The notes beneath the pieces were generated by a model. The model did not search any database. It was not told the DNA's origin and saw only the letters and a list, made by a program, of their open reading frames with translations. A stretch of DNA of 64,000 nucleotides. It comes from Symsagittifera roscoffensis (lineage: Eukaryota > Xenacoelomorpha > Acoela > Convolutidae). The stretch covers positions 35,891,680 to 35,955,679 of the forward strand of contig NC_087071.1 in assembly GCF_963678635.1 (NCBI RefSeq), read 5' to 3'. Shown piece after piece: positions 1-9,084 of the stretch; the stretch's first letter is position 1, and every line of letters begins with the position of its first letter. The translations under genes and the position numbers were made by a program.

Positions 1-810
1 CAGTCCGTGAATCAGAGCCAACGGATCGATCCGCATCATGACTGCCAACTCTGTCAGCAAGAGCATGCCACAATATTGCTTGCACTCACTCGCATCCGTC
101 GCCACCTTATCTTCTCCCGTGACGCTTCTGTTCTGCTGTAAAAGATACTGGAGCAGGAGAGTCCTCCAGTCTTTCATCTTCTTGAGCGAGGCGGTTTCCA
201 ACTGTGCATTGAACTCACGACTGGGTCCCTGTAGTTGTTCAGGGTAACGTAACAGCACAAGCAAATCACCCAGTCGACCGTAGGTCATGGCAATCAGGGT
301 CAGGAGTCCATCCAATCTCAAATCTGCCAACGCTTGGTTGAAGAGATTCGCCGGCCCCTTCACGAAATTTTCGTGACCAAATGTCACGTATAAGGCTAAC
401 ACCAGGCCAATCGATAACTTCCTGATGTCTCTCACAAAACTCGCGATCAAGTTCCGGGATGCCCTAGGATAGCACGTCGACAGGAAGGATGGCGTCCATC
501 CCACTCCCATTCCACCCAAGATAGCATCCGATCGTTCGTACTGTGCCCTCGTGGCTAGCACGTCAGCTTGGAACTTGTCCAGTGACATCGTGTTTACGTC
601 CTGCATCAGCTTCAACATCATGCCCCCAGCTAACTCCCGGGCATCAAACAAATTTTTCAGATACACATGTATCTCCTTTATCACTGCCGGCGCATGCTCG
701 AACGCATCCTCACCCAAGGTGCACAGCCTTGGTGACAAGTACAACCATACGTTATTGTGCGGCTTCGTGCGCAAAGCCATTGCCATGAGATCTTCTTCCG
801 CTGATGTCAT
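1..810 (-). CDS. C-terminal part of accessory ORF-c of A1 (partial, runs off window)
   Basis: An ATG at 810 opens a frame of 270 codons without a stop to the window edge. It begins just after the stop of the SGNH ORF (822-824), in a different frame. The product matches the second copy at about 21885-22811: shared blocks include RLDGLLTLIA, a GWTxSFL block, a LxVTFG block and an LLQQNR block. In the second copy this part is continuous with the SGNH-containing ORF, so here it is best read as the C-terminal third of the same protein separated by a frameshift between about 815 and 835. A separate downstream cistron is the alternative. Function not recognised; the sequence looks helical and has no clear membrane segment. 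Confidence 0.6.
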   Translation of the reverse strand, partial: MTSAEEDLMAMALRTKPHNNVWLYLSPRLCTLGEDAFEHAPAVIKEIHVYLKNLFDARELAGGMMLKLMQDVNTMSLDKFQADVLATRAQYERSDAILGGMGVGWTPSFLSTCYPRASRNLIASFVRDIRKLSIGLVLALYVTFGHENFVKGPANLFNQALADLRLDGLLTLIAMTYGRLGDLLVLLRYPEQLQGPSREFNAQLETASLKKMKDWRTLLLQYLLQQNRSVTGEDKVATDASECKQYCGMLLLTELAVMMRIDPLALIHGL

Positions 811-821
811 GTTCTTCCAGA

Positions 822-3704
822 CTATCCTGCATGATGATTCTCGGCATGATCCATCTGTCTGAACCAGAGATCATCAGCCACCTGTTGTACTAACAGATGA
901 TCGTCGTCCACCCCTGGTCTTAGTTTCAGCAATCTGGCAAAGTTGGACAGCTCCAACCCCAGAACTTCATCTAGCACCAACCGAGTTGTGCTACAATCTC
1001 TGAGCCCTTGTATGGCATTCGAAATGTCAGCCCAAACGGCGGGAAGCTCAGATCGGGACGGGTAGTAATTGTCTGGGTCTACTACTCTGTTCGGGGCAGG
1101 AATTATCACGTTGAACCTCCCCTCTGCTATCGTCGTGACCATTGTGTATACAAACTGAAGGGGTTCTGGCAATGCAGCGTACCCTGGTGACAACACAAAG
1201 ACCACCTTCACCACATTATGGGTGAAACGTTGTTTTGCTGCTACTTCTACCTCAGCCATCGCCGAGAGCAATGTCATTATCGCCTCCCCTATGACCTCGT
1301 TGCTCGGGATCGACCCATCCGTCAGACGTGACAACAAGCCCCTGCTTTGCAGATGATCATTTGAGCCTGCAACCACTATCACCTGCGGCTCCATACTGAC
1401 TACCCTTCGTACACTTATCATCATGCCGATTGCCTGTCCCCAATCCAATTTAGGTGCCGTGAAGAAAATCACGTCGGGCCAAAATAGAGAACGGGGCGTG
1501 TAGAGATAATCGGAACTGGCTACGATCAGATATTTTGCAGCTTTCATCTCTAAGGGATCGTAAGCTGCGAACAGGCCATCGCCTATTGGGGCCTTCAATT
1601 TCCCATATCTCTGGTCATCTCCATCTACCGTGGTCGTTCGGGGGTAGTCCCTTGAATACTCGCCAGGCGTCTGACCGGGTGGTTTAGAGAGCTGCCTGTA
1701 CATCTTATGATGCTTGTTATTGGGCTTGTTCTCTGCCTGAAACTTGCCCCTTCGAGCAGGTGGCGTCAATTCCCGGGCTCTCTGTCGGACGTCCGTAAGG
1801 GATCGCGTGTTCAAGGGTCCAAAGGTGTTGTCCTGAGGCAATCCATTCAAGTCTGCATGTCGGAGCGTAGTCGTAGAGCTGAACTGCTCCTGCTCTGCTA
1901 GCAGCCAATCCACGCCTGGTATCCGATACAATCGCGACACCGTGGGACTTTCTCCGCCAATAATTCTCATCGCGTCCTCCAGACACGTCAGGGTATTCAT
2001 GTTCAATTTCGTGGACATGTCTGTCTTATACTGTCCCCAATGACTCGGGTCTGATCGGTTCCAAAGCAGCAGGCTGCCTGGTTCAACTCCCTCCGCAGGC
2101 ACGGCGCTCGTAGACGGTCCTGCTGCTGGAGCAGGGTTTGCCGTGGCGGGCGGATCGTTCCTCCTAGACACGGTCTGGGAGTTATTTCTGTTCTGAACCA
2201 CTGATCTGCCGAGTCGGCTTTCAAGCGGTTGTGTTCTGGGAGGAGGAGCAGTCCCTAGCCTTTCTCTCACGTTTGAGCTCGGAGCGGTGGGTGCGGCTAC
2301 AGCCGTCTCCATCGCCAAAGGCCCTAGGCGGTTGACGAGGGATTCGGGCACGCTTGCCCTTATTCTACTTCCTCCGGTCGTTGAGCTGGTCCGAGCCAGA
2401 GAACTGGTCGCCCTCGATTCCTGCTCCATTTCCCTCAATTGCGTCTGGAATACATCATTCATCCAGTGTCTCCCTCGTTGGGTGTTGAAATGTATCCCAT
2501 CCCTGGTAAGCGCAATGTGATCAATCATGCGCAGCGTGTTTTCGAGATCCAGAAGTCGCAACTCGCCAGGGTTGCTTCTCACCAGATTACGGATCATTTC
2601 GTTCCACCGTGTCACGTTGCCATTCATGAAATCTGCCACTGTGGTGCCCATCAGCGGGTTTTGTGGTATCGTGCACAGCACCACAAACATGGGCCTGTAC
2701 TTCTCTTTCAGTTCATTCAGGAGGCATACCAGCAGAGGCTCCCACTTGCACTCGGGAGTCACTGGGGCTCTCGAGACGTCGTTAGTTCCTAGCATTATCA
2801 CCAGCGTATCCAGGTGATCCTCGCTTTGGAATTTCATCATCTTGATGACCTGAGCCACTGAAGCTCCTCCAAAGGACAAAGTGGTCGTCTGACCATAGAC
2901 GAAGATCTCATTCAGATCCCTCACCAAACTGTCTCCTATGATCAGGTGGCGACTCCCTGGGGGAATCACCTGATCGCTCGTAGCGGGGTTCCAGCTCATG
3001 TCATTCAGGCAGGCTCGAGGATGCTCCGCAGCTACTTGCTTGAACTGGTGCCGTGTCATCAGATTCTTCCTAATATCTACCACGCGGGACTTTTGATAGG
3101 TTCTGCCATGCGCAGTACCCGAGGGCACTATCGGGTGGGGTGCTCGCTCCGAGCTATTAGATGACTGATCACGACGCTGGGAAGGAACGATCCTACCCAA
3201 TGTCCGTCCAGTGGTTCGGCTGATCTCATCCATCGTTGCTCTGGCCACTTGGTTGAACAATTCTTGGAACTGAGGAGCGAGGTAAGTGTCAGAAGGGTCT
3301 GGTATCGTGAACCTTTGACTAGAAGCAGACAGTCGTGTCTGCTGAGGAGCCTCGGGCTCTCTCGATGCACGTAAATCCAGAACCTCGGGCCCTCTCGATA
3401 CACACAGCTCCTGGGCTGTTGTCCCGAGGCGTGTGTCGTTGGATCCCTCCGAGGATCTCATGCTCGCCAGAACTTCCGGTGACACTTGGCTCACCTTCGC
3501 CATATACAGCTCCTTCAGGTGCTTTATTTCATCCTCCTTATAAGTCACCTGTAGATCTTCGTATTTCTTCTTCCATTCGTCTCTTTCTCGAGCTATTGCC
3601 CTATACTCCTGGAGTTTGGCACACAGCTCGCTCTGATCTTTCTCCTTCTTTTCCAGCGTCTCGATCGTCTCCGACGTCTGGATCTCTATTTCACTCACCC
3701 TCAC
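822..3704 (-). CDS. SGNH/GDSL-hydrolase-containing accessory protein (ORF-c), A1
   Basis: A 960-codon ORF with an N-terminal coiled coil (about residues 1-75), a low-complexity linker, and an SGNH hydrolase domain at about 250-425. GDSL is at 257-260, GTND at 306-309 and DGIH at 402-405, which gives the family Ser, Asn and His in the expected order. SGNH enzymes are esterases or lipases. A Pro/Ser-rich linker follows, then a second conserved half (about 545-940) that may be a degenerate SGNH fold, with GSND at 780-783. The listed start is GTG at 3704, sharing bases with the stop of ORF-b. The frame is actually open back to about 3815, so the true start may lie inside ORF-b. The same protein occurs, broken, at 18960-22811. 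No signal peptide seen, so an intracellular role is likely. Function in the element is unknown. Confidence 0.75.
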   Translation of the reverse strand: MRVSEIEIQTSETIETLEKKEKDQSELCAKLQEYRAIARERDEWKKKYEDLQVTYKEDEIKHLKELYMAKVSQVSPEVLASMRSSEGSNDTRLGTTAQELCVSRGPEVLDLRASREPEAPQQTRLSASSQRFTIPDPSDTYLAPQFQELFNQVARATMDEISRTTGRTLGRIVPSQRRDQSSNSSERAPHPIVPSGTAHGRTYQKSRVVDIRKNLMTRHQFKQVAAEHPRACLNDMSWNPATSDQVIPPGSRHLIIGDSLVRDLNEIFVYGQTTTLSFGGASVAQVIKMMKFQSEDHLDTLVIMLGTNDVSRAPVTPECKWEPLLVCLLNELKEKYRPMFVVLCTIPQNPLMGTTVADFMNGNVTRWNEMIRNLVRSNPGELRLLDLENTLRMIDHIALTRDGIHFNTQRGRHWMNDVFQTQLREMEQESRATSSLARTSSTTGGSRIRASVPESLVNRLGPLAMETAVAAPTAPSSNVRERLGTAPPPRTQPLESRLGRSVVQNRNNSQTVSRRNDPPATANPAPAAGPSTSAVPAEGVEPGSLLLWNRSDPSHWGQYKTDMSTKLNMNTLTCLEDAMRIIGGESPTVSRLYRIPGVDWLLAEQEQFSSTTTLRHADLNGLPQDNTFGPLNTRSLTDVRQRARELTPPARRGKFQAENKPNNKHHKMYRQLSKPPGQTPGEYSRDYPRTTTVDGDDQRYGKLKAPIGDGLFAAYDPLEMKAAKYLIVASSDYLYTPRSLFWPDVIFFTAPKLDWGQAIGMMISVRRVVSMEPQVIVVAGSNDHLQSRGLLSRLTDGSIPSNEVIGEAIMTLLSAMAEVEVAAKQRFTHNVVKVVFVLSPGYAALPEPLQFVYTMVTTIAEGRFNVIIPAPNRVVDPDNYYPSRSELPAVWADISNAIQGLRDCSTTRLVLDEVLGLELSNFARLLKLRPGVDDDHLLVQQVADDLWFRQMDHAENHHAG

Positions 3705-4144
3705 TTTCTTCGAAGGAGGAGCAGCTGTAGGGGAGTCGACCGAATGTGACGGGCCGGGCCCATCACGTTGTCTCTTCGCTCCAATGAGTGGCTGCGCCGG
3801 TTGGATGGTAAGGGCATCTCAACTAGCCGGTGGTCCCTCTGTTCACCTAGTCCTGGCTCACGAGCCAGGTCGTGGCCAGACATTTCTCCACGCCTCCATC
3901 TCATCAGTCGATTTCGGCCTCTCTCGGCGGTCCCGGACTCACCGAAGGCCAACATCAACACGACTTCCGTAGGGCGATTCCCTCGACCCTCTCGTCCTAA
4001 TACATTGAGGAGCGCGACCACAAACATCGCCAGCCCCGGGTCTTCTCGTGTGAAATCACAATCGATCAGCCGCTGATAGATCTCGTCTAGAGTCGCTCCT
4101 AGACTCGCTGAGAGGAATTCCATGAGTTCGTTCGTATCACCCAT
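3701..4144 (-). CDS. Small accessory protein ORF-b, A1
   Basis: ATG at 4144, 147 codons. The N-terminal half (about 1-70) looks helical and is conserved in the second copy at 18587-18793: both have a DxIYxRLxDxDF block and a VALxNVLG block followed by an RGxxxTEV block. The C-terminal half is Arg-rich and poorly conserved. It lies about 470 bp after the macro-like ORF and its last codons overlap the ORF-c frame, which is open for roughly 110 nt inside ORF-b. The overlap suggests coupled translation, but the relative frame differs between the two copies, so no specific mechanism is supported. Family not recognised. Confidence 0.6.
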   Translation of the reverse strand: MGDTNELMEFLSASLGATLDEIYQRLIDCDFTREDPGLAMFVVALLNVLGREGRGNRPTEVVLMLAFGESGTAERGRNRLMRWRRGEMSGHDLAREPGLGEQRDHRLVEMPLPSNRRSHSLERRDNVMGPARHIRSTPLQLLLLRRK

Positions 4145-4613
4145 TTCTTATCGTGTTGGTTCTTGCTGTCGTGTAGTGTCTTCCTGTCTCGTTTCGATTC
4201 AATGGATTCAATAAACAATTTTTGATCAATCAAGATCTAAAAAACAAGTCGCGACTTAAAACCATCATTTTTGGATACAACATCATTCAACTCCTTAAAA
4301 ATCTCCATTGAAATTCTCTTCTTAATTCTGATTTAAAAATGTAGCACCAAGGTGGATCGTCCACCTTTACCTTTGTCAGAGTAGCACGAATGAGCGCTGT
4401 CACCTTGATGACCTGGAGTACCCCAGGTCTTTTATGACACAAAACATAAAACATATCATAACAATAACATAACACATAAACACATAAACGTCACACACCT
4501 AAGCCATCACATAAAAAAATGTTCCCTAATACTGTACCTAAAACCTAACCTAATCTAAAATTTATTTCTTATCGAGTAACTTAATAAAAACCACTTATCG
4601 CCGAGCGCAATTC
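4145..4613 (-). promoter_or_regulatory. Spacer between macro-like ORF and ORF-b with two hairpins
   Basis: No ORF is supported in this 469-bp spacer. It contains two short perfect hairpins: AAGGTGGA-TCG-TCCACCTT at 4349-4367, and 7-bp arms GACCTGG/CCAGGTC at 4410-4429 with a 6-nt loop. The corresponding spacer in the second copy (18215-18586) has a similar place and length but does not clearly keep the hairpins. A role in RNA structure or translation of the downstream ORFs is only a guess. Confidence 0.4.
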
Positions 4614-5189
4614 TTAGCATATGCTCAGATAGTATTTTTTATGTAAGTAAACTTCTATGGCAGTCTCTGAAAATATCACATGTACGAGTGCGTACAACTC
4701 TCTCGGATGTAGCTTTCCCCTATTAGGATCGTATACTGGCAACGAGAGAGAGGTCACTCCTCTCTCAACCAAAAAATCTCTAAGTCGAGTCAAGGCCAAT
4801 ACCAAGCTCTTTGGATCTACGTGTTGCCTATCAGTGGCCTTGGTAACCAGGAAACACAAATATTTCCCTGGTATCTGTGATGCAACAGGGGGCAACGCTA
4901 TCATCCCTCCCACACCAGGCCTCTGTTTCCATAAAAACTCGATATTCTTATACTCTCTTTTGAAGTCAGCCGCTAGTGCTGTTTTGAAGCTTACGTCCGC
5001 GGTTATCGCTTTGGCGCACGTGCGTTCCGTGAGTATGAAATCGCTGTCCGTTATGACGATATTGTTCGAATAATGGTTCGGTAGATCAAAATACGATTCA
5101 AAGATTCGTCCAAAAGGTGGTTTTTTAGCATTCTCGCCCTCTGTCTCTAGTTCTCCGGTTTCTCTTGCCGATTTCAATTTTTTTATCAT
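4614..5189 (-). CDS. Macro-domain-like ORF overlapping the end of pol, A1
   Basis: Start chosen at the ATG at 5189 (the frame is open to about 5267), 191 codons. The domain homologous to the second copy begins near 5114, right after the pol stop at 5125, so the N-terminal overlap with pol is probably not part of the fold. The pattern resembles TARG1/OARD1-type macro domains: an ITADVSFKTALAADFKREY block in the place of the family's ADP-ribose-binding segment, then GKYLCFLVTK, then a helix and a GVTSLSLPVYD block near the end. The Lys of the LVTK block is kept, but by my eye the position of the family's catalytic Asp is not. Macro domains bind or remove ADP-ribose; here activity is uncertain. 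The frame is +1 relative to pol. Alternative: an unrelated fold with chance similarity. Confidence 0.55.
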   Translation of the reverse strand: MIKKLKSARETGELETEGENAKKPPFGRIFESYFDLPNHYSNNIVITDSDFILTERTCAKAITADVSFKTALAADFKREYKNIEFLWKQRPGVGGMIALPPVASQIPGKYLCFLVTKATDRQHVDPKSLVLALTRLRDFLVERGVTSLSLPVYDPNRGKLHPRELYALVHVIFSETAIEVYLHKKYYLSIC

Positions 5190-8100
5190 CAGATTTTCGG
5201 TGTGGGTGAGTCCTACCCCCACTCCCCGGACAAAAAATATCCATCGACGTCCCCGTCGATCGCCCAAAGTCTAGGAGATCGAGGTTGGATTGTGGAACAC
5301 GTAGAGGACCATCTGGGGCGACCCAGTTGGACTCGGTATTGTCATGACTGATGTATTTGATGCCGTCTTTATCGACGTCCTGAATCGTCAGGATCGTCTC
5401 TTTTGGATCTGTCGGCAGATCGTGCAGCCATTCGAGTACGCGCAAGTTCGTTAGTTCTTGCTCATGAGTCTGTTCCGCTTCTGGTTCGAACTCCACTTCC
5501 GGTTCTGATCGATCGTCGATCCAATCTTGATCCATATCGTTCACCAAGTCGATTTCTTCTAGCATCGCCACTTCGTCCAGTCCCACTAGCGAGTCCATGA
5601 CATCACTTACAACTATTCTGTCAACAACGAACACCTCGCCGTACGGATTGTATTTCTTCTGGTTTTTTCCTCTCTTGCTTTGGCGTGTTTCCATAGTGAG
5701 AGGAAAGTCAGGCTGTATTCCTTTGTCAATTTCAATTTGTTCCGGGCAGTCCCATACTTCCTCGGCATCAGGTAGAGTTTCATCGTCCACCTCTACTCGC
5801 TCGGTCAACTCGAGGTCCAGTGGTAGGTCGCAATCGTCCACCACCTCATTCCCGTCGTTTTTGTCGCGAGTACCCCTTTCATTCACTTCACAAGCAGGAT
5901 CCACTATCAAATAGTCTCCCTCTTGCATGTCCGCTGGGATGCACCAATCCTCTGACGAGGCATTGTGTGGTTTGATGTTTTCATAATGAGCTGTTCTTCC
6001 AGTGCTCAATCGACAAAAACGACCCCCTTGGTGCACCTCTGTTATCTGAAATGGACCACGCCATTTTTTAAATAATTTCTTGGTTCCTTTTGGTGGAACC
6101 ACTTCCTGGAACACCCAAACGTAGTCGCCAACTGAGTAGGCTTTCGCATCAGCTGTCCTTTTATCAAACCTCCTTTTTTGTCTAATTTGCGCCTGTTGCG
6201 TATTCCTCCTGCATAAGTCATTGAGGTCCTGCTGTCTTCTAATAACATCCCGCACGTACGTCTGCGGTGCTGTCCTCTTCCCCTCATATTCAGGGTAGAA
6301 AAACGTCAACGGGAGCGCTTTTTCATGACCCGTTAACATCATGTGCGGACTTATTCCCGTGGTGGAATGCTCCGTGCTGTTGTAAGCACCCATCACTTGC
6401 TGCAAGTGCTTGTCCCAGTCATCCATGTAACGCGAGCAGTAGACTCTCAGCATGGATACCAGTGTGCGGTTTTGCCTCTCGACTAGGCCATTCGTTTGCG
6501 GGTGATAAGTGGTCGAGTGGGCCTGCGCTACCTGCGACCTTTTCATCAACTCCTTCGTGAGATCACCCACGAATGCTTTGCCATTGTCCGATTGGAACGT
6601 GATGGGACAGCCATGCCTCGCTATCCACACATTTATCAAATGATCACACGTTTCTTCCGCCGATGCTGTCATGCAGGGTGCTGCTTCCGCATACTTCGTA
6701 AAATGGTCGATCATTACCAGCACCTGATTATAGCCCGTTGCTGTCATGCAGATTTTCTGATGATCAATTTGCACCACTTCGTTGAAACCTGACGACTCTA
6801 TTGACTGTAGGGGGAACCTTAGTTTCCTGGGATCCTTCGCCTGCTGACGTGACAGGCATGCGGCGATCCACTTCTCACAAGCCTTTTTCAATCCCGGCCA
6901 TTCGAATCGTTTCTGTATCCTGTTATACACTTTGTCCACGTCTTGATGGCCCATCTGATCATGTGAGCGAAAGAGCAATTCGGTCTGGTACAACTGTGGT
7001 AACACTATTGAATTGTATTTATAGAGGACCTTGTCCTCCTCTTTTCGCTTGCAGGCAACGATTCCGTCCTTATTCAGGTACAACAAGTCGTTTCGCTTCA
7101 GGTAGAATTGCTTCAAGATCTTGTAGCTGTCTTCTTCCAAGTCTCCCTTATCAGGTGCTCCATTCTCGATCCATCTCTTCAGACTGCTCGTCATTCTATT
7201 ATTTCGTTGAGCCCTTAGGAGATCCGACAGCCTGTACCTGGCTTTCAAATACGTCTTTACCACGTTCATTTGCCCACTCATTATCTCAGGAGCATGAGCA
7301 TCGTCCATCAACTTGACACACCATATCTTTTTCAAAGGCGTCGCTTCCTGCACAGATGGTTCCAGATTGGTACGGACGACCGTACCATGTGGCAGCAATC
7401 TGGTTGGGCGTTTCGAAACTGCTATCAGCTCGAGCTCGTCTGCGGCATTATCTATCACAGTGCCCTCTTCATCTGAGGTGTACCTGTCCCTGTCTGGATC
7501 CTGATGCGTTTCTCGGTCCAGCCCACGCTGCTTCCAGTCTACCAATAAGTAGTGGATTGCGATCTCTGACATATCGGAATTGGAAGTTGTCTCAGACGTG
7601 TTGTCCCAGGACTGGGGCCTCGAGTCAACACTTGAGTCGACTGATTCCTCAACATCACATTTCAAGTTGTCTGAGATGTTTCTCGACTCCCCGGACAAAA
7701 TTCTGTCCCTAGGTGGTCTCGTCAACCCCTCCCCGGGCAAGTCGTCCTGCACGGGCTCAAAGGAGTCTGACTCCTCAGACGAGTCGTCCTTGACTGGCTC
7801 GAAGGTATCAGACTCCCCGGACATTGTCTCGTCCACGGACGAACAATCTGGGCTCGGCTCGTATTCTTCTTTTGCATCGGTGAAATGCACTCTCCTCGTG
7901 AAGCTAGATTTCGACCTGATCCTGACTTCCTCAGTAGTTTGGTTCTGATTCATTGTTCCATGTTCAGTGAACGAAGTTCTCAACAAGACCTCCTTCGGCA
8001 TCGAGCTCACCAGCTGGTTGACAATCGACCTGCAATCCCGTTCAACGCCTCGGCTGCGAATGGACACTGGCCTCTTCTCTGGTCTCTCGGTGACAGTCAA

Positions 8101-9057
8101 CCGCTGCATGGTCTCCATCCATTCACGATCATTCCTATCCACTTCCCTGTCCAACAAGTCACGGAGCTTTCCCATGACGTCCGGCGCCACGTTCACCGTC
8201 CTGTTCAATAGAGCCATGCTGTTTATACCTAATCTGGTAAGTTCTTGCTGCACCAAGTTGGATCGAACTAGCAGATCCAACGGAACGGGCTCGCCTCTGG
8301 CTAAAAGCTTTATCTCCGCGGCCGTCTCCACTGGAAGGTCAGGGTGTCCGGGTATTGGATGCCCTGACTTGTCTAACCACCTAGTAAGTGGCAGTTTGTC
8401 GTAGGTTTCTTTGTCCAGAAAGAAAAACCCGTCTTTGATCTCTGATTGGTTAGCCTGTTTATCCTCGAGGCGCTCATAAAATTCTGTCTTTTTACTGAGG
8501 CTATCTGCGTTCTGATGCTTGTCACGGGTACGGTGCTCTTTGATCATGTGGTATCCATCCAGGCGCACGATCCAACGACCAATATAACTTTGGTCCATCG
8601 AATAGGTTTTCAGCCAGGCAAGGGCACGATTATCCACACGTAACTTGAAGGGAGCACTCCCCAAGTAGGCCCTGTATTTTTCCACGAAAGTGATCACCGC
8701 AAACATCTCCGCTTTTGGTGCGCCGTACTTCATTTCAGTATCACTCAGGACTTTACTCCCGTAGGCTATCGGACGAAGAACCGTTCTCCCGTTCCACTCC
8801 TGCTCCTGGTGAAGTATGCCCGATATCGCAACCACTGATGCATCCGTATCCAGCACGAACATCCCCTTCTCTGTTGGCATGCCGAGGACCGGTGCCTCGC
8901 AAAGTTCACGTTTGATGTTTTCAAATGAAACTTGCGCCTCATCAGTCCAGGTGAATTTTTTGCCCTTGTTTCTCATCAACCTCTGCATGGGGTATATTTT
9001 GTCAGCATGCCCCTTGATGAACTCTCGATAATAATTAGCGAATCCCAAAAAACTCAT
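5125..9057 (-). CDS. pol: Pol: RNase H and integrase part, A1
   Basis: 1310 codons in the same frame as the RT ORF upstream, separated only by an in-frame TAG at 9085-9087; the ATG at 9057 is internal. RNase H is at about 55-190 with acidic residues D72, E118, D142 and D185. A long acidic insert (about 200-650), rich in Ser/Glu/Asp with a repeated FEPVxDD unit near 419-439, separates it from the integrase and is unusual for the family. The integrase zinc region has H699, H704 and C734, but Arg replaces the second Cys at 737. The core has D765, D824 and E860, giving D,D35E spacing, followed by a GPF module at 1000-1002. A 280-residue acidic tail follows, and the ORF ends where the macro-like domain begins. 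Confidence 0.9.
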   Translation of the reverse strand: MSFLGFANYYREFIKGHADKIYPMQRLMRNKGKKFTWTDEAQVSFENIKRELCEAPVLGMPTEKGMFVLDTDASVVAISGILHQEQEWNGRTVLRPIAYGSKVLSDTEMKYGAPKAEMFAVITFVEKYRAYLGSAPFKLRVDNRALAWLKTYSMDQSYIGRWIVRLDGYHMIKEHRTRDKHQNADSLSKKTEFYERLEDKQANQSEIKDGFFFLDKETYDKLPLTRWLDKSGHPIPGHPDLPVETAAEIKLLARGEPVPLDLLVRSNLVQQELTRLGINSMALLNRTVNVAPDVMGKLRDLLDREVDRNDREWMETMQRLTVTERPEKRPVSIRSRGVERDCRSIVNQLVSSMPKEVLLRTSFTEHGTMNQNQTTEEVRIRSKSSFTRRVHFTDAKEEYEPSPDCSSVDETMSGESDTFEPVKDDSSEESDSFEPVQDDLPGEGLTRPPRDRILSGESRNISDNLKCDVEESVDSSVDSRPQSWDNTSETTSNSDMSEIAIHYLLVDWKQRGLDRETHQDPDRDRYTSDEEGTVIDNAADELELIAVSKRPTRLLPHGTVVRTNLEPSVQEATPLKKIWCVKLMDDAHAPEIMSGQMNVVKTYLKARYRLSDLLRAQRNNRMTSSLKRWIENGAPDKGDLEEDSYKILKQFYLKRNDLLYLNKDGIVACKRKEEDKVLYKYNSIVLPQLYQTELLFRSHDQMGHQDVDKVYNRIQKRFEWPGLKKACEKWIAACLSRQQAKDPRKLRFPLQSIESSGFNEVVQIDHQKICMTATGYNQVLVMIDHFTKYAEAAPCMTASAEETCDHLINVWIARHGCPITFQSDNGKAFVGDLTKELMKRSQVAQAHSTTYHPQTNGLVERQNRTLVSMLRVYCSRYMDDWDKHLQQVMGAYNSTEHSTTGISPHMMLTGHEKALPLTFFYPEYEGKRTAPQTYVRDVIRRQQDLNDLCRRNTQQAQIRQKRRFDKRTADAKAYSVGDYVWVFQEVVPPKGTKKLFKKWRGPFQITEVHQGGRFCRLSTGRTAHYENIKPHNASSEDWCIPADMQEGDYLIVDPACEVNERGTRDKNDGNEVVDDCDLPLDLELTERVEVDDETLPDAEEVWDCPEQIEIDKGIQPDFPLTMETRQSKRGKNQKKYNPYGEVFVVDRIVVSDVMDSLVGLDEVAMLEEIDLVNDMDQDWIDDRSEPEVEFEPEAEQTHEQELTNLRVLEWLHDLPTDPKETILTIQDVDKDGIKYISHDNTESNWVAPDGPLRVPQSNLDLLDFGRSTGTSMDIFCPGSGGRTHPHRKSDDKKIEIGKRNRRTRDRGREC

Positions 9058-9084
9058 CAGCTGTGTATCTGTCTTAGGTGCCTT

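Noticed and set aside
3740-3775. GGGCCCG as a -1 frameshift heptamer joining ORF-b to ORF-c
   Set aside because: The pattern fits X XXY YYZ in frame, but C in the YYY position is not known to slip well, and the relative frame of ORF-b and ORF-c is different in the second copy.
5597-8404. Plus-strand ORFs of 100 to 170 codons across pol
   Set aside because: They lie opposite the well-supported pol frame and show no family pattern.
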